A model generated the notes under the pieces. That model saw only the letters and a list, made by a program, of their open reading frames with translations. It did no database searches and was not told the DNA's origin. Positions 25,263-34,591 of a stretch of DNA of 64,000 bases are shown here, in pieces. The stretch spans positions 62,001-126,000 of the forward strand of contig NZ_QNUH01000012.1 of NCBI RefSeq assembly GCF_003385495.1. The letters run 5' to 3'. The first letter of the stretch is position 1, and every line of letters begins with the position of its first letter. The translations under genes and the position numbers were made by a program. Source of the DNA: Chryseobacterium elymi (GTDB lineage: Bacteria; Bacteroidota; Bacteroidia; Flavobacteriales; Weeksellaceae).

Positions 25263-26423
25263 TTACAAAGGTTTAGCTCTCAATAAGCTGTCAGATGAAA
25301 TTACTTTCGGCTTGATAGAAGCTCCGTCCTTTAGGTTTCCGATTCCGGTGTATACGATTTTCTCACCCGGAGAAAGTCCTTCAGAAATAAAGTAATAGCT
25401 TTCGGTTTTTCCTGAGATTTTTACCGGTTTGCTGGTTACTTTGTTGTCTTTACCTAAAATATAGACATAAGTTTTGTCCTGAATTTCAAAAGTAGATTCC
25501 TGCGGGATTACCACAGCATTGGAAAGCATCTGAGGCATGCGCACTCTTCCTGTATTTCCTGTTCTTAAAGCACCTTTTGTATTAGGGAAAACTGCACGAA
25601 CGGTAATGGCTCCGGTAGTTTTATCAAACTGCCCGTCTACAATACTCATTTTCCCTTTTTCAGGATACGTACTGTTGTCTGCGATCACCAGGTCTACCAT
25701 TGGCATATTTTTTAGTTTTTCGTCTAAGCTGGCTCCCGGATATTTATTTTGAAACGCGATAAAATCCAGTTCACTTAAAGAGAAATAGGCATAAATTTCG
25801 CTGATATCCGATAATAGGGTCAATGGATTAGGATCTGCTCTTGAGATCAGGCTTCCTTTTTTGTAAGGGATTCTTCCGATATATCCGCTTACGGGCGCTG
25901 TAATGGTGGTAAATCCTACATTGATTCTGGCACCTCCTACAGACGCTTTTGCCTGTGATGCTGCGGCTACGGCTGCTGCGTAATTGGCCTTAGCCGTTTT
26001 CATCTGTACATCAGAGACAACTTTTGCTTCTACCAGTGGCTGAAGTCTGTCAACCTCCACTTTGGCCTTTTGAATATTGGCATTGGCCACCTGTAAATTA
26101 GCCTGGGCCATATTCATTTGCTCGCCATAGGCTCTTGAATCTATTTTAAATAAAGGCTGTCCGGCTCTTACGTATGAGCCTTCTTCTACGTAGATTCTAT
26201 CCAGGTACCCATCTACCTGAGATCTGATTTCTACGTTATTTTTACCCTCCAGTGCGGTAGGAAATTCCTGATATGTTGTAGCTGGAGAGGTGATCACGGT
26301 GTAAACCGGAAGCTCCGGAGCAGGCGGTGCTGCATTGGAACCTTCTGCTGCTTGGGTACAGTTCTGCAAAAGGATAATACTTGATATAAGTACGATAAAC
26401 CTTATTTTTCCAGGTATTTTCAT
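25263..26423 (-). CDS. RND efflux periplasmic adaptor (membrane-fusion) lipoprotein
   Basis: 386 residues. Signal peptide with lipobox LLQNC. The barrel-sandwich halves are NNVEIRSQVDGYLDRIYVEEGSYVRAGQPLF and NVGFTTITAPVSGYIGRI, with a coiled-coil hairpin between (QMNMAQANLQVANANIQKAKVEVDRL). First gene of adaptor-pump-channel. The 356-base region before it carries three copies of the CTAACnGTGTTAA operator-like site. Confidence 0.94.
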   Translation of the reverse strand: MKIPGKIRFIVLISSIILLQNCTQAAEGSNAAPPAPELPVYTVITSPATTYQEFPTALEGKNNVEIRSQVDGYLDRIYVEEGSYVRAGQPLFKIDSRAYGEQMNMAQANLQVANANIQKAKVEVDRLQPLVEAKVVSDVQMKTAKANYAAAVAAASQAKASVGGARINVGFTTITAPVSGYIGRIPYKKGSLISRADPNPLTLLSDISEIYAYFSLSELDFIAFQNKYPGASLDEKLKNMPMVDLVIADNSTYPEKGKMSIVDGQFDKTTGAITVRAVFPNTKGALRTGNTGRVRMPQMLSNAVVIPQESTFEIQDKTYVYILGKDNKVTSKPVKISGKTESYYFISEGLSPGEKIVYTGIGNLKDGASIKPKVISSDSLLRAKPL

Positions 26424-26497
26424 TGTTGGTTTAATTTTTTTAATGAAGTGTTAGATTTAAGTAATAGTGTTCTTTTAAATAAATTCTGTTATTTTTC

Positions 26498-26510
26498 CTA
26501 ACAGTGTTAA
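26498..26510. promoter_or_regulatory. TetR-type operator-like site 1
   Basis: CTAACAGTGTTAA, an imperfect palindrome of half-site CTAAC, 75 bp before the adaptor gene. Confidence 0.55.
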
Positions 26511-26638
26511 TGATTGGTTCAAAAAAAATTACAGAATTTTTAATAATAGGAGTCAGATCGTCATTTTCATAATTGCTGTCTGTTTTTTAATGTTGAAGTT
26601 TATATATAATGAGGTGTATTAAATATGTGTTAATTTAT

Positions 26639-26651
26639 CTAACGGTGTTAA
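26639..26651. promoter_or_regulatory. TetR-type operator-like site 2
   Basis: CTAACGGTGTTAA, 141 bp from site 1. Same motif as the site in front of the regulator gene. Confidence 0.55.
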
Positions 26652-26747
26652 GTTTAAAAGAAAAGCTGTCCCGAAATTTGAATGCTTGTTTTCATGGTTA
26701 AATTAGTTTTTAAGTGAATATTTATTGATATTCAAATGTTATATTTC

Positions 26748-26760
26748 CTAACGGTGTTAA
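26748..26760. promoter_or_regulatory. TetR-type operator-like site 3
   Basis: CTAACGGTGTTAA, 20 bp beyond the tetR-type stop codon and 109 bp from site 2. Confidence 0.55.
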
Positions 26761-26779
26761 TTTTTAGTTCAAAAAAAAA

Positions 26780-27376
26780 TTACAATGACTTAACAAAAGC
26801 TGAAACCGTTTCGTCCAAAGTCGTTTTATTCATTGTAGAAGGAATATCCGTATTTCGCATCATCATAATGGAGATCAGTCCATGCACTGCCGAGAATAAT
26901 GCGTGCGACATATGACAGGCATTGTCAGGATTAGACCCGTTCTTCTTAATGATGTTATAAGTACATTCATAAATAAGGTCCTGAAATGACGAAAACTCTT
27001 CTTTCATCTGACCTTTCCCGCTGCACTGCATTCCTAAGCCAAACATTAGCTGATAGTATTCTTTATTTTTAAAAGCAAAATTCCAGTAGGCATCTACTAT
27101 CGCAATAAGCTGCTCTTCAGGGGTATCAAATTTTCTCTGGGCTTTTAAAAGTTCTATATGAAGACAGTGAAAGCCGTTCAAAGAAATCTCATACAAAATA
27201 GCTTCTTTGTTTTCAAAATAATCATAAACTACAGGAGCACTGTATTCAATAGCATCTGCTATCTTCCGCATCGAAAGTGATGCCCAACCCTCTGTTTTAG
27301 CCAAACCGAAAGCAGCCTGCAAAATATTTGCACGGATGGATTCTTTCTCTCTTTGACGACGTTCATGTAGGCCCAT
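26780..27376 (-). CDS. TetR family transcriptional regulator
   Basis: 198 residues. N-terminal HTH: RANILQAAFGLAKTEGWASLSMRKIADAIEYSAPVVYDYFENKEAIL, the TetR signature with the YDYFxNKE recognition end. The C-terminal ligand domain has YWNFAFKNKEYYQLMFGLG, as in the TetR_C_33/AcrR-like group. Lies directly upstream of the efflux operon on the same strand. A perfect CTAACAGTGTTAG site precedes its own start, implying autorepression and drug-induced release. Ligand unknown. Confidence 0.9.
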   Translation of the reverse strand: MGLHERRQREKESIRANILQAAFGLAKTEGWASLSMRKIADAIEYSAPVVYDYFENKEAILYEISLNGFHCLHIELLKAQRKFDTPEEQLIAIVDAYWNFAFKNKEYYQLMFGLGMQCSGKGQMKEEFSSFQDLIYECTYNIIKKNGSNPDNACHMSHALFSAVHGLISIMMMRNTDIPSTMNKTTLDETVSAFVKSL

Positions 27377-27388
27377 GATTTTTATTTA

Positions 27389-27401
27389 CTAACAGTGTTA
27401 G
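27389..27401. promoter_or_regulatory. TetR-type operator-like site 4 (autoregulatory)
   Basis: CTAACAGTGTTAG, 13 bp, with perfectly complementary outer five bases; 12 bp upstream of the regulator ATG. Confidence 0.6.
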
Positions 27402-27480
27402 CAAAACTACAAACTTTTTGACATATCTTCCAAATAATATTTAATAATTAACATTTAACGCAAGTTTATAAATTCCTGAA

Positions 27481-27511
27481 TTGGCTTATATTAAAAGAAA
27501 CTTTATCTTTG
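27481..27511 (+). promoter_or_regulatory. promoter of the thioredoxin-like gene
   Basis: TTG at 27481 and TATCTTTG at 27504-27511, 20 bases apart, fit the Bacteroidota -33/-7 pattern and support the ATG at 27533 over the upstream 27509. Confidence 0.65.
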
Positions 27512-27532
27512 CGGATAAAGAAAATAAAGGAT

Positions 27533-28087
27533 ATGAATACTCCCTCTAATATGCTGGCTCTAGGAACCAAAGCTCCGTTTTTCGAGCTTCCGAACCCTTC
27601 AAAAACTAACGAGATCCAATCTCTGGAAGAACTGAAAGGTGAAAAAGGAACACTGGTGATCTTTATGTGCAACCATTGCCCGTTTGTTCTTCACGTGATC
27701 GACAAGATCAATGAACTGTATGAAGATTATAATGATAAAGGGATTGAGTTCATTGCGATCAATGCCAATGATGTAGAAAAATATCCGGCTGATGCTCCGG
27801 AGAAAATGATAGAATTCCAGATCGAAAGAAATTTTGATTTCCCTTATCTGTACGATGAAAGTCAGGCCGTAGCAAAAGCTTACGATGCAGCCTGCACACC
27901 GGATTTCTATTTCTTCGATGATAAGCTGGACCTTATCTACAGAGGCCAGATGGATGATTCAAGACCGGGAAACAATAAAGATGTAACCGGAGAAGATCTG
28001 ATCATCGCTTTTGAAAACCTTTTGTTGGGAGAGCCGCAGGAAGAGATCCAAAGACCGAGTATGGGATGCAATATTAAATGGAAGTAA
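27533..28087 (+). CDS. thioredoxin family protein (AhpC/TSA-like)
   Basis: 184 residues from ATG 27533. The frame opens at 27509, but that codon lies within the -7 box. Thioredoxin fold with LGTKAPFFELPNP and the active site FMCNHCPFVLHVIDKI, a CxxC with the HCPF surroundings of the redoxin branch. Also YDAACTPDFYFFD with the cis-Pro, and GDSRPG-like text (DDSRPGNNKDVTGEDL). Cytosolic thiol reductase or peroxidase; partner unknown. Single-gene unit with its own terminator. Confidence 0.88.
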   Translation: MNTPSNMLALGTKAPFFELPNPSKTNEIQSLEELKGEKGTLVIFMCNHCPFVLHVIDKINELYEDYNDKGIEFIAINANDVEKYPADAPEKMIEFQIERNFDFPYLYDESQAVAKAYDAACTPDFYFFDDKLDLIYRGQMDDSRPGNNKDVTGEDLIIAFENLLLGEPQEEIQRPSMGCNIKWK

Positions 28088-28132
28088 TACGATGAATGGT
28101 TAAATATTTTTAACCGTCATATATATAAGTAT

Positions 28133-28162
28133 AAGCTGTTCTTTTTTAAGAGCAGTTTTTTT
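28133..28162 (+). terminator. terminator after the thioredoxin-like gene
   Basis: Stem CTGTTCTT/AAGAGCAG (one G-U pair) followed by a run of T. Confidence 0.75.
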
Positions 28163-28163
28163 T

Positions 28164-28198
28164 TATCCTTGGCAAGGTTCAAAACCTTGCCAAGGATA
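28164..28198. repeat. perfect 16-bp palindrome with 3-base loop
   Basis: Arms 28164-28179 and 28183-28198 (TATCCTTGGCAAGGTT and its complement) around CAA. Each arm itself contains the near-palindrome CCTTGGCAAGG. Located between convergent genes; not followed by a clean T-run on the plus strand, so rather a REP-like repeat or a second, bidirectional stop. Confidence 0.65.
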
Positions 28199-28207
28199 AT
28201 AGTATTT

Positions 28208-29113
28208 TTAAAAGCTAGCTTTCAATTTAACCTCATTCTCAACCTTCAAATCTACACTCACCTTATTATGAGAATAATTCTTAATAAATTCAGAAGGCGT
28301 CTTCTCCGTATATTTTTTAAACATCCGGTTAAAATAGGTTACATTATTAAACCCACAGCTATAGCTGCATTCTGAAATACTCATATCCTGAGCCATCATC
28401 AGACACGCCTTATTAATACGGTAACGGTTTACAAATTCCGTAAACGTGATCTGGGTAGCTTTTTTGAAAAAATTACAAAACGCAGGCAGCGTCAGGTTGG
28501 CAATCTTTGCTACATCTTCAATATTGATTTCCTTGTCATAGTTATGTTCAACGTACGTAAAAATGTTTTCCAGCCTTGTTTTGTTTTTTGAGATAATGGT
28601 GTATGGCATAATTTCTTTGTTCAAAAGATCATAATCTTTACATTTTGAAAGTTCAAATAAAATTTCGAGAAGGAGCAGATATCTTTTGTAGCCTTCCGAT
28701 TCCAGCATCAGTTTCAGCTTGGGAAGCATGAGTTTTTTGATCTTATGATGAAATTGGATCCCGTATTTAGAAAGTTCCAGCAGATTTTTAATCGATCGGG
28801 CCTCTATTTCCTGTTGTGGAAACTGAAGTATTTCCTCCCTGAACTGAAGAACAATTTCTTCATGAGGATCTGTAGAATTTAATCCAAATCCTGAATGTGG
28901 AATATTGGAGCCGATCAATACCAGGTCACCGTTCGTATAATTGCTTTTGTGATACCCAACATGGCGGGTTCCATTCCCGGAAACAATACATACAAGCTCA
29001 ATTTCGGGATGGTAATGATATTCCCATTTGAATTCTGAGATTGGCGAATTGTTGTGCAAAGTGCGGAAGGAACTTTTTTCGTCCGGAATTATTCTTTCGA
29101 AACTGACTTTCAT
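28208..29113 (-). CDS. AraC family transcriptional regulator
   Basis: 301 residues. N-terminal cupin with WEYHYHPEIELVCIVSGNGTRHVG and GDLVLIGSNIPHSG. The C-terminal double HTH includes NIEDVAKIANLTLPAFCNFFKKATQITFTEFVNRYRINKA and SISECSYSCGFNNVTYFNRMFKKYTEKTPSEF, the AraC signature. Divergent from the MFS-trehalase-TonB receptor genes, 114 bases away, so very likely the sugar-responsive activator of that locus. Ligand probably trehalose or a related sugar (inference). Confidence 0.92.
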   Translation of the reverse strand: MKVSFERIIPDEKSSFRTLHNNSPISEFKWEYHYHPEIELVCIVSGNGTRHVGYHKSNYTNGDLVLIGSNIPHSGFGLNSTDPHEEIVLQFREEILQFPQQEIEARSIKNLLELSKYGIQFHHKIKKLMLPKLKLMLESEGYKRYLLLLEILFELSKCKDYDLLNKEIMPYTIISKNKTRLENIFTYVEHNYDKEINIEDVAKIANLTLPAFCNFFKKATQITFTEFVNRYRINKACLMMAQDMSISECSYSCGFNNVTYFNRMFKKYTEKTPSEFIKNYSHNKVSVDLKVENEVKLKASF

Positions 29114-29236
29114 CTAATTAATCGTATTTATTCAATAAAAATACTAATTATATTAATATAGTTCAAATATTGATTTATTGTGTTAAATTAATGTTAAGCG
29201 AAATGCTTCTATCTTAGCCGACAAGAAATGATCTCC

Positions 29237-30469
29237 ATGAAAAATTTCAATATTAAAGCTGTATTATTTTTGAATTATTTTGTTTTCGCGATTCTTCTGA
29301 ATTCCGTGGGAACAGTTATTCTGCAGGTACAGCAAAACTTCGGAATTTCAAAATCCTCAGCCAGTATTCTGGAAGGATTTAAGGACCTTCCAATCGCTAT
29401 ATGTTCATTTATCCTGGCATCATTCCTTCCAAAAATAGGAATCAAGAACTCAATGCTTATAGGGCTTTTTCTTGTAAGCTGCATGTGTTTTGTCATGCCT
29501 TTTGCCAATGATTTCTGGTTTTTCAAATTATTATTTACCATTGTAGGAATTTCATTTGCCTTAATAAAAATCTCAGTTTTCACTTCCATTGGACTTGTGA
29601 CGAGTACTGATAAAGAACATTCCAGCTTCATGGGGTTTCTGGAAGGTTTTTTCATGATAGGAGTGCTTGCAGGAAATGTACTTTTCAGTTTATTTATTGA
29701 TGATCACAATCCGAAATCTACCCGATGGCTGAATGTATATTGGGTCCTGGGAGCTGTTTCTGCATTGTCATTTCTATTTTTATTCTTTTCAAAATTAAAT
29801 GAAAAAGAGGCGAGGAGCGAGAAGACCAATTTGTTGGGAGATCTGAAGAACAGCATTAGCTTGTTCAGCTATAAGAAAGTCTTGTTTTTTCTTTTGTGCG
29901 CCTTCCTTTTTGTATTGGTAGAGCAGAGTTTCCAGACCTGGACTCCTACTTTTTATAAAGAAATATTGAAGCTTCCTACTTCTATGAGTATCCAGGCGGG
30001 AGCCGTTTTGGCAGGAGCTTTTGCATTGGGGAGATTTTTATCAGGCTTTTTCTCTAAAAAATTCAGCTGGATCTACGTGGTTTCTTTCTGCGTAATTGGT
30101 TTTGCGATCAGTATTGTCTTGGTTCTGCCATTGACTCATAATATTCAGATTGATGAAGGAACGGGATGGTTCAATGCTCCGCTTGTAGTATATGTATTTC
30201 CATTGATGGGAGGTTTACTGGCACCGATTTATCCAAGTATCAATTCTGTGATTCTGGCTTCCATTCCAAAATATTTACACAGTGCAATGTCCGGACTGAT
30301 CGTGGTTTTTTCTGCGATCGGAGGTACAATCGGTTCTATGATCACTGGTTTTGTTTTCCAGGAATTCAGCGGACAGCAGGCATTTTATCTTTCACTGATT
30401 CCGCTTTTACTGCTGATCATTTCAGCCATTTTCATGAATAAATTAAAAATAAATCCTAAGAAACAATAA
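29237..30469 (+). CDS. MFS permease, probably for trehalose or its products
   Basis: About 410 residues from ATG 29237 (another in-frame ATG at 29228 is possible). Twelve hydrophobic segments in two groups of six with a central hydrophilic loop (KLNEKEARSEKTNLLGDLK), inner membrane. The second half has LVEQSFQTWTPTFYKEIL and FALGRFLSGFFSKKFSWI, as in sugar-porter-like MFS members of Bacteroidota. The stop overlaps the trehalase start by one base (TAATG). A TATCTTAG box lies at 29210. Confidence 0.87.
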   Translation: MKNFNIKAVLFLNYFVFAILLNSVGTVILQVQQNFGISKSSASILEGFKDLPIAICSFILASFLPKIGIKNSMLIGLFLVSCMCFVMPFANDFWFFKLLFTIVGISFALIKISVFTSIGLVTSTDKEHSSFMGFLEGFFMIGVLAGNVLFSLFIDDHNPKSTRWLNVYWVLGAVSALSFLFLFFSKLNEKEARSEKTNLLGDLKNSISLFSYKKVLFFLLCAFLFVLVEQSFQTWTPTFYKEILKLPTSMSIQAGAVLAGAFALGRFLSGFFSKKFSWIYVVSFCVIGFAISIVLVLPLTHNIQIDEGTGWFNAPLVVYVFPLMGGLLAPIYPSINSVILASIPKYLHSAMSGLIVVFSAIGGTIGSMITGFVFQEFSGQQAFYLSLIPLLLLIISAIFMNKLKINPKKQ

Positions 30470-31947
30470 TGAATAAACAGCTTTACATAAAGGAAATTCA
30501 GACTCTTTTTGATGAGGTACAAAGAGCACAGATCTTTGAGGACCAGAAGATGATGACAGATGCTGTTCCGATGTTTCCTGTTTCGGAGATCAATGCAGAA
30601 TATGAAAAGAGAAGGAATAATGAAGGATTTGACCTGAAAGATTTTGTGATGGCGAATTTTGATTTTCTGGGAGCGAAAATATCAATCCAGAGAGAAGATC
30701 AGTTACCCATTGAGCAGCATATCGAAAAGCTCTGGGATGAACTGACCCGTACTGCTTATGAAGAAAAAGGAACATTATTAAAACTTCCGAAGTCATACAT
30801 TGTCCCGGGAGGCCGTTTCAATGAATTTTTCTATTGGGACAGCTATTTCATTATGTTGGGGCTTCAGGTTTCTGGCAAAACAGAAATGATGGAAAATATT
30901 GTAGAAAACTGTTCTTATTTAATTCAGAATGTAGGATTTGTGCCGAATGCGAGCAGAACTCATTTCCTGAGCCGTTCACAGCCTCCATACTTTTCGCTGA
31001 TGCTGGATCTGCTTTTTGAAACCACCAATGATGAAAAAATTTATATTCAATATCATGACACTTTAGAAAAAGAATATTCTTTCTGGATGAATGGGGAAGA
31101 GTGGCTGGAGAATAATTCAAGTGTGAAAAGGGTGGCAAAAACACAGGACGGAGATATTCTGAACCGTTATTATGACGCAGAAAATGCACCACGCCCTGAA
31201 AGCTATCTGATCGATATAGAAGACAGCGAAAATGCAGGAGCAGAATTTTACAGAAACATAAGAAGTGCCTGCGAATCCGGCTGGGATTTTTCCAGCAGAT
31301 GGTTTGCAGACGGAGAACATATACAGACCATAGAAACGCTGAACATTGCGGAAGTAGATCTGAACTGCCTTTTATGGCATTTAGAGAAAACTCTTGCAAA
31401 ATCTTCAGTGCTTCTGAATCTGGCAGATAAAGAAAATTATTTTACTGAAAGAGCAGCAAGACGCAGACAGATGATCAATACCTACTTTTGGGATGAAAAC
31501 ACTGAATGTTATAAAGATTATCACTTAAAAAAACACAAAAACACACCGTCTGAACATATTGCTGCTCTTTACCCTTTATTTCTGGAACTGGCAGACCAGA
31601 AACAGGCAGAATCGGTTGCTAAACATATTGCTGAAAAATTTCTTTATCAGGGAGGTCTTGTAACTACCACAAAGAAATCCGGCCAGCAATGGGATCTTCC
31701 GAATGCATGGGCGCCGTATCAGTGGCTAGGTTTTAAAGCAATGAAAAACTACGGCTTTGATGATCTGGCTGAAAAAATAAAAAATAACTGGTGCGGGAAT
31801 GTAGAAAGGGTATACAGCAACACCGGAAAGTTAATGGAAAAATACAACGCTTTAGACACTGAAACAATTGCAGGAGGAGGAGAATATCCGAATCAGGACG
31901 GATTCGGATGGACGAACGGGGTCTATCTCAAATTAAAACAAAACTAA
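30469..31947 (+). CDS. treF: trehalase, GH37
   Basis: 492 residues, no signal peptide, so cytosolic (TreF type). Hydrolyses trehalose to two glucoses. GH37 signatures: PGGRFNEFFYWDSYFIMLGL (signature 1), QWDLPNAWAPYQWLG (signature 2) and the Gly-rich end TIAGGGEYPNQDGFGWTNGV. The general acid/base region ESGWDFSSRWF with its Asp is present. Follows the MFS permease with overlapping stop/start and precedes a TonB receptor by 18 bases: uptake, then cleavage. The letter symbol follows the cytosolic form. Confidence 0.93.
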   Translation: MNKQLYIKEIQTLFDEVQRAQIFEDQKMMTDAVPMFPVSEINAEYEKRRNNEGFDLKDFVMANFDFLGAKISIQREDQLPIEQHIEKLWDELTRTAYEEKGTLLKLPKSYIVPGGRFNEFFYWDSYFIMLGLQVSGKTEMMENIVENCSYLIQNVGFVPNASRTHFLSRSQPPYFSLMLDLLFETTNDEKIYIQYHDTLEKEYSFWMNGEEWLENNSSVKRVAKTQDGDILNRYYDAENAPRPESYLIDIEDSENAGAEFYRNIRSACESGWDFSSRWFADGEHIQTIETLNIAEVDLNCLLWHLEKTLAKSSVLLNLADKENYFTERAARRRQMINTYFWDENTECYKDYHLKKHKNTPSEHIAALYPLFLELADQKQAESVAKHIAEKFLYQGGLVTTTKKSGQQWDLPNAWAPYQWLGFKAMKNYGFDDLAEKIKNNWCGNVERVYSNTGKLMEKYNALDTETIAGGGEYPNQDGFGWTNGVYLKLKQN

Positions 31948-31965
31948 CTATATAAAAATCATGCT

Positions 31966-34422
31966 ATGAAAAAAAGATCGATATTTTTAATGGCTGCCAC
32001 CGCTACGCTTTACTTTAACAATGCGTATGCCCAGGAAACCCCTCAGGACACTATCAAAACGTCTTCTATAGACCAGATCGTTATTACCGGGAGCTCCAGA
32101 CCGAAAAAGAAAATAGAATCCAGTACGGCTATTTCTACCTTTACGGCCAAAGAGATCCAGAAACAGAATCCTATCAGTGCTGCAGCTCTTTTACAGAGAG
32201 TTCCCGGTTTTGCCGTGGAAACTTCCGGAGGTGAAGTAGGCAACAACCTTTTTGCAAGAGGTATTCCTTCTGCAGGAGCTTACGAATTTGTGCAGGTTCA
32301 GGAAGACGGACTTGCTGTTTTTGAAGATGGAGCACTTCAGTTTGCCAATGCGGATAATTTCTTCCGTGTGGATAATTCTGTAAGCAGGTTGGAAGCATTA
32401 AGAGGAGGTTCCGGTTCCATTTATGCAACCAATTCTCCGGGAGGTCTGATCAATTTTATTACTAAAGAAGGGAGTAATGACTTTAAAGGTACAGCCAAAC
32501 TGGAAACCAGTACTTATGGGTTGATGCGTACCGATATTAATGTAGGAGGTGCCTTGGTTCAGGATAAGCTTTTCTTTAATGTTGGGGGATTCTACAGAAC
32601 AGATAACGGAATCAGAAAGACAGGCTTCAGGGCCAACAACGGCGGACAGATCAGAATGAACCTTAAATATGTCTTTGATAAAGGTTATGCTAAAGTATAT
32701 TACAAAAAACTGGATGACAGAAATACATTTTTCCTTCCGATTCCTTTAACCCAAAACGGTAATAAACTTAAGGAGTTCGCAGGTTTCGATGCCAATTACG
32801 GAACCTATAATTACAGAACTATCAGCCAGCTCAGTATACCACAGGCCGGTGGCGGATTTTTCAAAAGAGACCTTGAAAACGGAATTCACCCTAAAGTAGA
32901 TGTGGTAGGTGCAGAATTTAAATATGATCTTGGAAATAATTTCAGCGTTTTGAATAAGACACGCTATACCAATATCAATATGGAATATACCGGAATGTTC
33001 CCTGCCGGAGCTCCAAAGCTGGCTTCTGATTATGCGACTAAACCTGCTAGTGAAGGAGGTTTAGGAATGAGTAATTATCAGTATTCGCTGGTAAGCAACG
33101 GGTCTGTTGTGAATCCTCAGTATATACAGAAATTAGGATTCTGGGCTATTGATAAACAAATGAATAATTTTGTAAATGACCTTCAGCTGAATTATAAATT
33201 TGATAAAGGAAATGTAACAGCTGGCTTCTACAAATCAAACTGGAAGTCTCACCAATACTGGAACTGGAGCAATATTTTAACAACAGCCACAGACAGGCCT
33301 CAGCTTTTAAATCTGGTGAATCCATCTATGAGCCCTTCAGATGTAGGATATTCCCAGACTTACAATGGGGTAAAGGATATGTCCTTCCTGATCAGGGATT
33401 CACAGATCCAGGGAAGTCTAAATGATCTGTATTTAAATTTAGATTATAACTTTACAGATGCCTTAAGCTTAAATGGAGGAATGCGTTACAGCCGTGATTA
33501 TTATAAAGGATATGGAGTGAATACAACAACAGCGAATCTGAATAATTCAGGTTTAACGACTGACGGAACACACAGTTTTGCAACGACTACGGCAGATGAT
33601 AATATGGCAGTATTAGGTAATAAATATACCTACTGGTATTATGATATCAACAAAGTATCTTATACATTGGCCGCTAATTATAAAATCAACAAAGGAAATG
33701 CGGTATACGCCCGTTTTTCTCACGGTTTCAGATCGCCAAATGAAGAAGCTTACTATAATAATATGTCGGATCTGAGCGCAATCAAAGCAGTGGATACCAA
33801 TCAACTTGAGATAGGGTATAAATATTATTCACGCACGTTCGATATCGGAATTATTCCTTTCTATTCTACGCTTAAAAATCTTTCATTTACTGATGTATTC
33901 TCGGATGGGACTTCAGAAAATAAATTTGCCAACACGACGAATTTCGGGGTAGAGATCGAAGGATACACAAAACTGTTTAATAATATCCTTGAAGTGACTT
34001 TCAACGGAACGATCCAGAATCCGAAATACAAAGATTTCGTAGGAAAAAATGCTGATGGAACTACCTTTGACTACGATGGAAACACCGTAAGAAGGATGCC
34101 TAAGTTCTACTTCAATATCTCTCCTGCAGTGAACATCACAAAAGAATGGAGAGCTTATGTAAGCATGAACTATTATGGAAAACGTTTCCAGAACGAAGGA
34201 AATACGGATGATAATATTCTTCCTTCCTTCACTGAAGTGGGTGCAGGAATGTCTTACCAGTTAGGAAAAATACGTTTTGCAGTAGACGGAACCAATATCT
34301 TTAATACGATTGGAATTACAGAAGGCGATCCAAGATCACAGACAACAGCCGGAACCAATATCAGAATGGCAAGACCGATCATGGGAGCTGCTGCAAGAGC
34401 ATCGGTTACATTAGATTTTTAA
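31966..34422 (+). CDS. TonB-dependent outer-membrane receptor (putative trehalose uptake)
   Basis: 818 residues. Signal peptide MKKRSIFLMAATATLYFNNA, TonB-box-like IDQIVITGSS, plug domain with ISAAALLQRVPGFAVE and LEALRGGSGSIYATNSPGGLINFI, then a 22-strand barrel ending in an aromatic residue (ASVTLDF). No N-terminal carboxypeptidase-like domain and no SusD partner, so it is not a SusC/D pair. The operon with a sugar permease and trehalase suggests trehalose or a trehalose-containing glycan as ligand; siderophore uptake is the alternative. Confidence 0.9.
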   Translation: MKKRSIFLMAATATLYFNNAYAQETPQDTIKTSSIDQIVITGSSRPKKKIESSTAISTFTAKEIQKQNPISAAALLQRVPGFAVETSGGEVGNNLFARGIPSAGAYEFVQVQEDGLAVFEDGALQFANADNFFRVDNSVSRLEALRGGSGSIYATNSPGGLINFITKEGSNDFKGTAKLETSTYGLMRTDINVGGALVQDKLFFNVGGFYRTDNGIRKTGFRANNGGQIRMNLKYVFDKGYAKVYYKKLDDRNTFFLPIPLTQNGNKLKEFAGFDANYGTYNYRTISQLSIPQAGGGFFKRDLENGIHPKVDVVGAEFKYDLGNNFSVLNKTRYTNINMEYTGMFPAGAPKLASDYATKPASEGGLGMSNYQYSLVSNGSVVNPQYIQKLGFWAIDKQMNNFVNDLQLNYKFDKGNVTAGFYKSNWKSHQYWNWSNILTTATDRPQLLNLVNPSMSPSDVGYSQTYNGVKDMSFLIRDSQIQGSLNDLYLNLDYNFTDALSLNGGMRYSRDYYKGYGVNTTTANLNNSGLTTDGTHSFATTTADDNMAVLGNKYTYWYYDINKVSYTLAANYKINKGNAVYARFSHGFRSPNEEAYYNNMSDLSAIKAVDTNQLEIGYKYYSRTFDIGIIPFYSTLKNLSFTDVFSDGTSENKFANTTNFGVEIEGYTKLFNNILEVTFNGTIQNPKYKDFVGKNADGTTFDYDGNTVRRMPKFYFNISPAVNITKEWRAYVSMNYYGKRFQNEGNTDDNILPSFTEVGAGMSYQLGKIRFAVDGTNIFNTIGITEGDPRSQTTAGTNIRMARPIMGAAARASVTLDF

Positions 34423-34442
34423 TACTTATATTTTCTTCATAA

Positions 34443-34475
34443 AAAAACCGTCAGAAATCTTTTCTGGCGGTTTTT
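34443..34475 (+). terminator. terminator of the trehalose operon
   Basis: Stem CCGTCAGAAA/TTTCTGGCGG (one G-U) flanked by A-run and T-run, 20 bases after the receptor gene. Confidence 0.9.
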
Positions 34476-34591
34476 AATTTTGTGGAAAAGAAGGCAAGAA
34501 ACGAAATTTTAGATATCAGATATAAAACTTTTAATATGCAACCAGCAACTAAATTTGTACACCTTAATACTCTTCTATTCTAAACCCGCTC

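Noticed and set aside
28164..28198. Terminator of the thioredoxin-like gene
   Set aside because: A better terminator with T-run ends just upstream, and the palindrome is not followed by a clean T-run on the plus strand.
30851..31399. 182-codon ORF antisense to trehalase
   Set aside because: Shadow of the trehalase gene, which has full GH37 signatures; no independent evidence.
31966..34422. SusC of a polysaccharide locus
   Set aside because: No N-terminal carboxypeptidase-like domain and no SusD gene follows.
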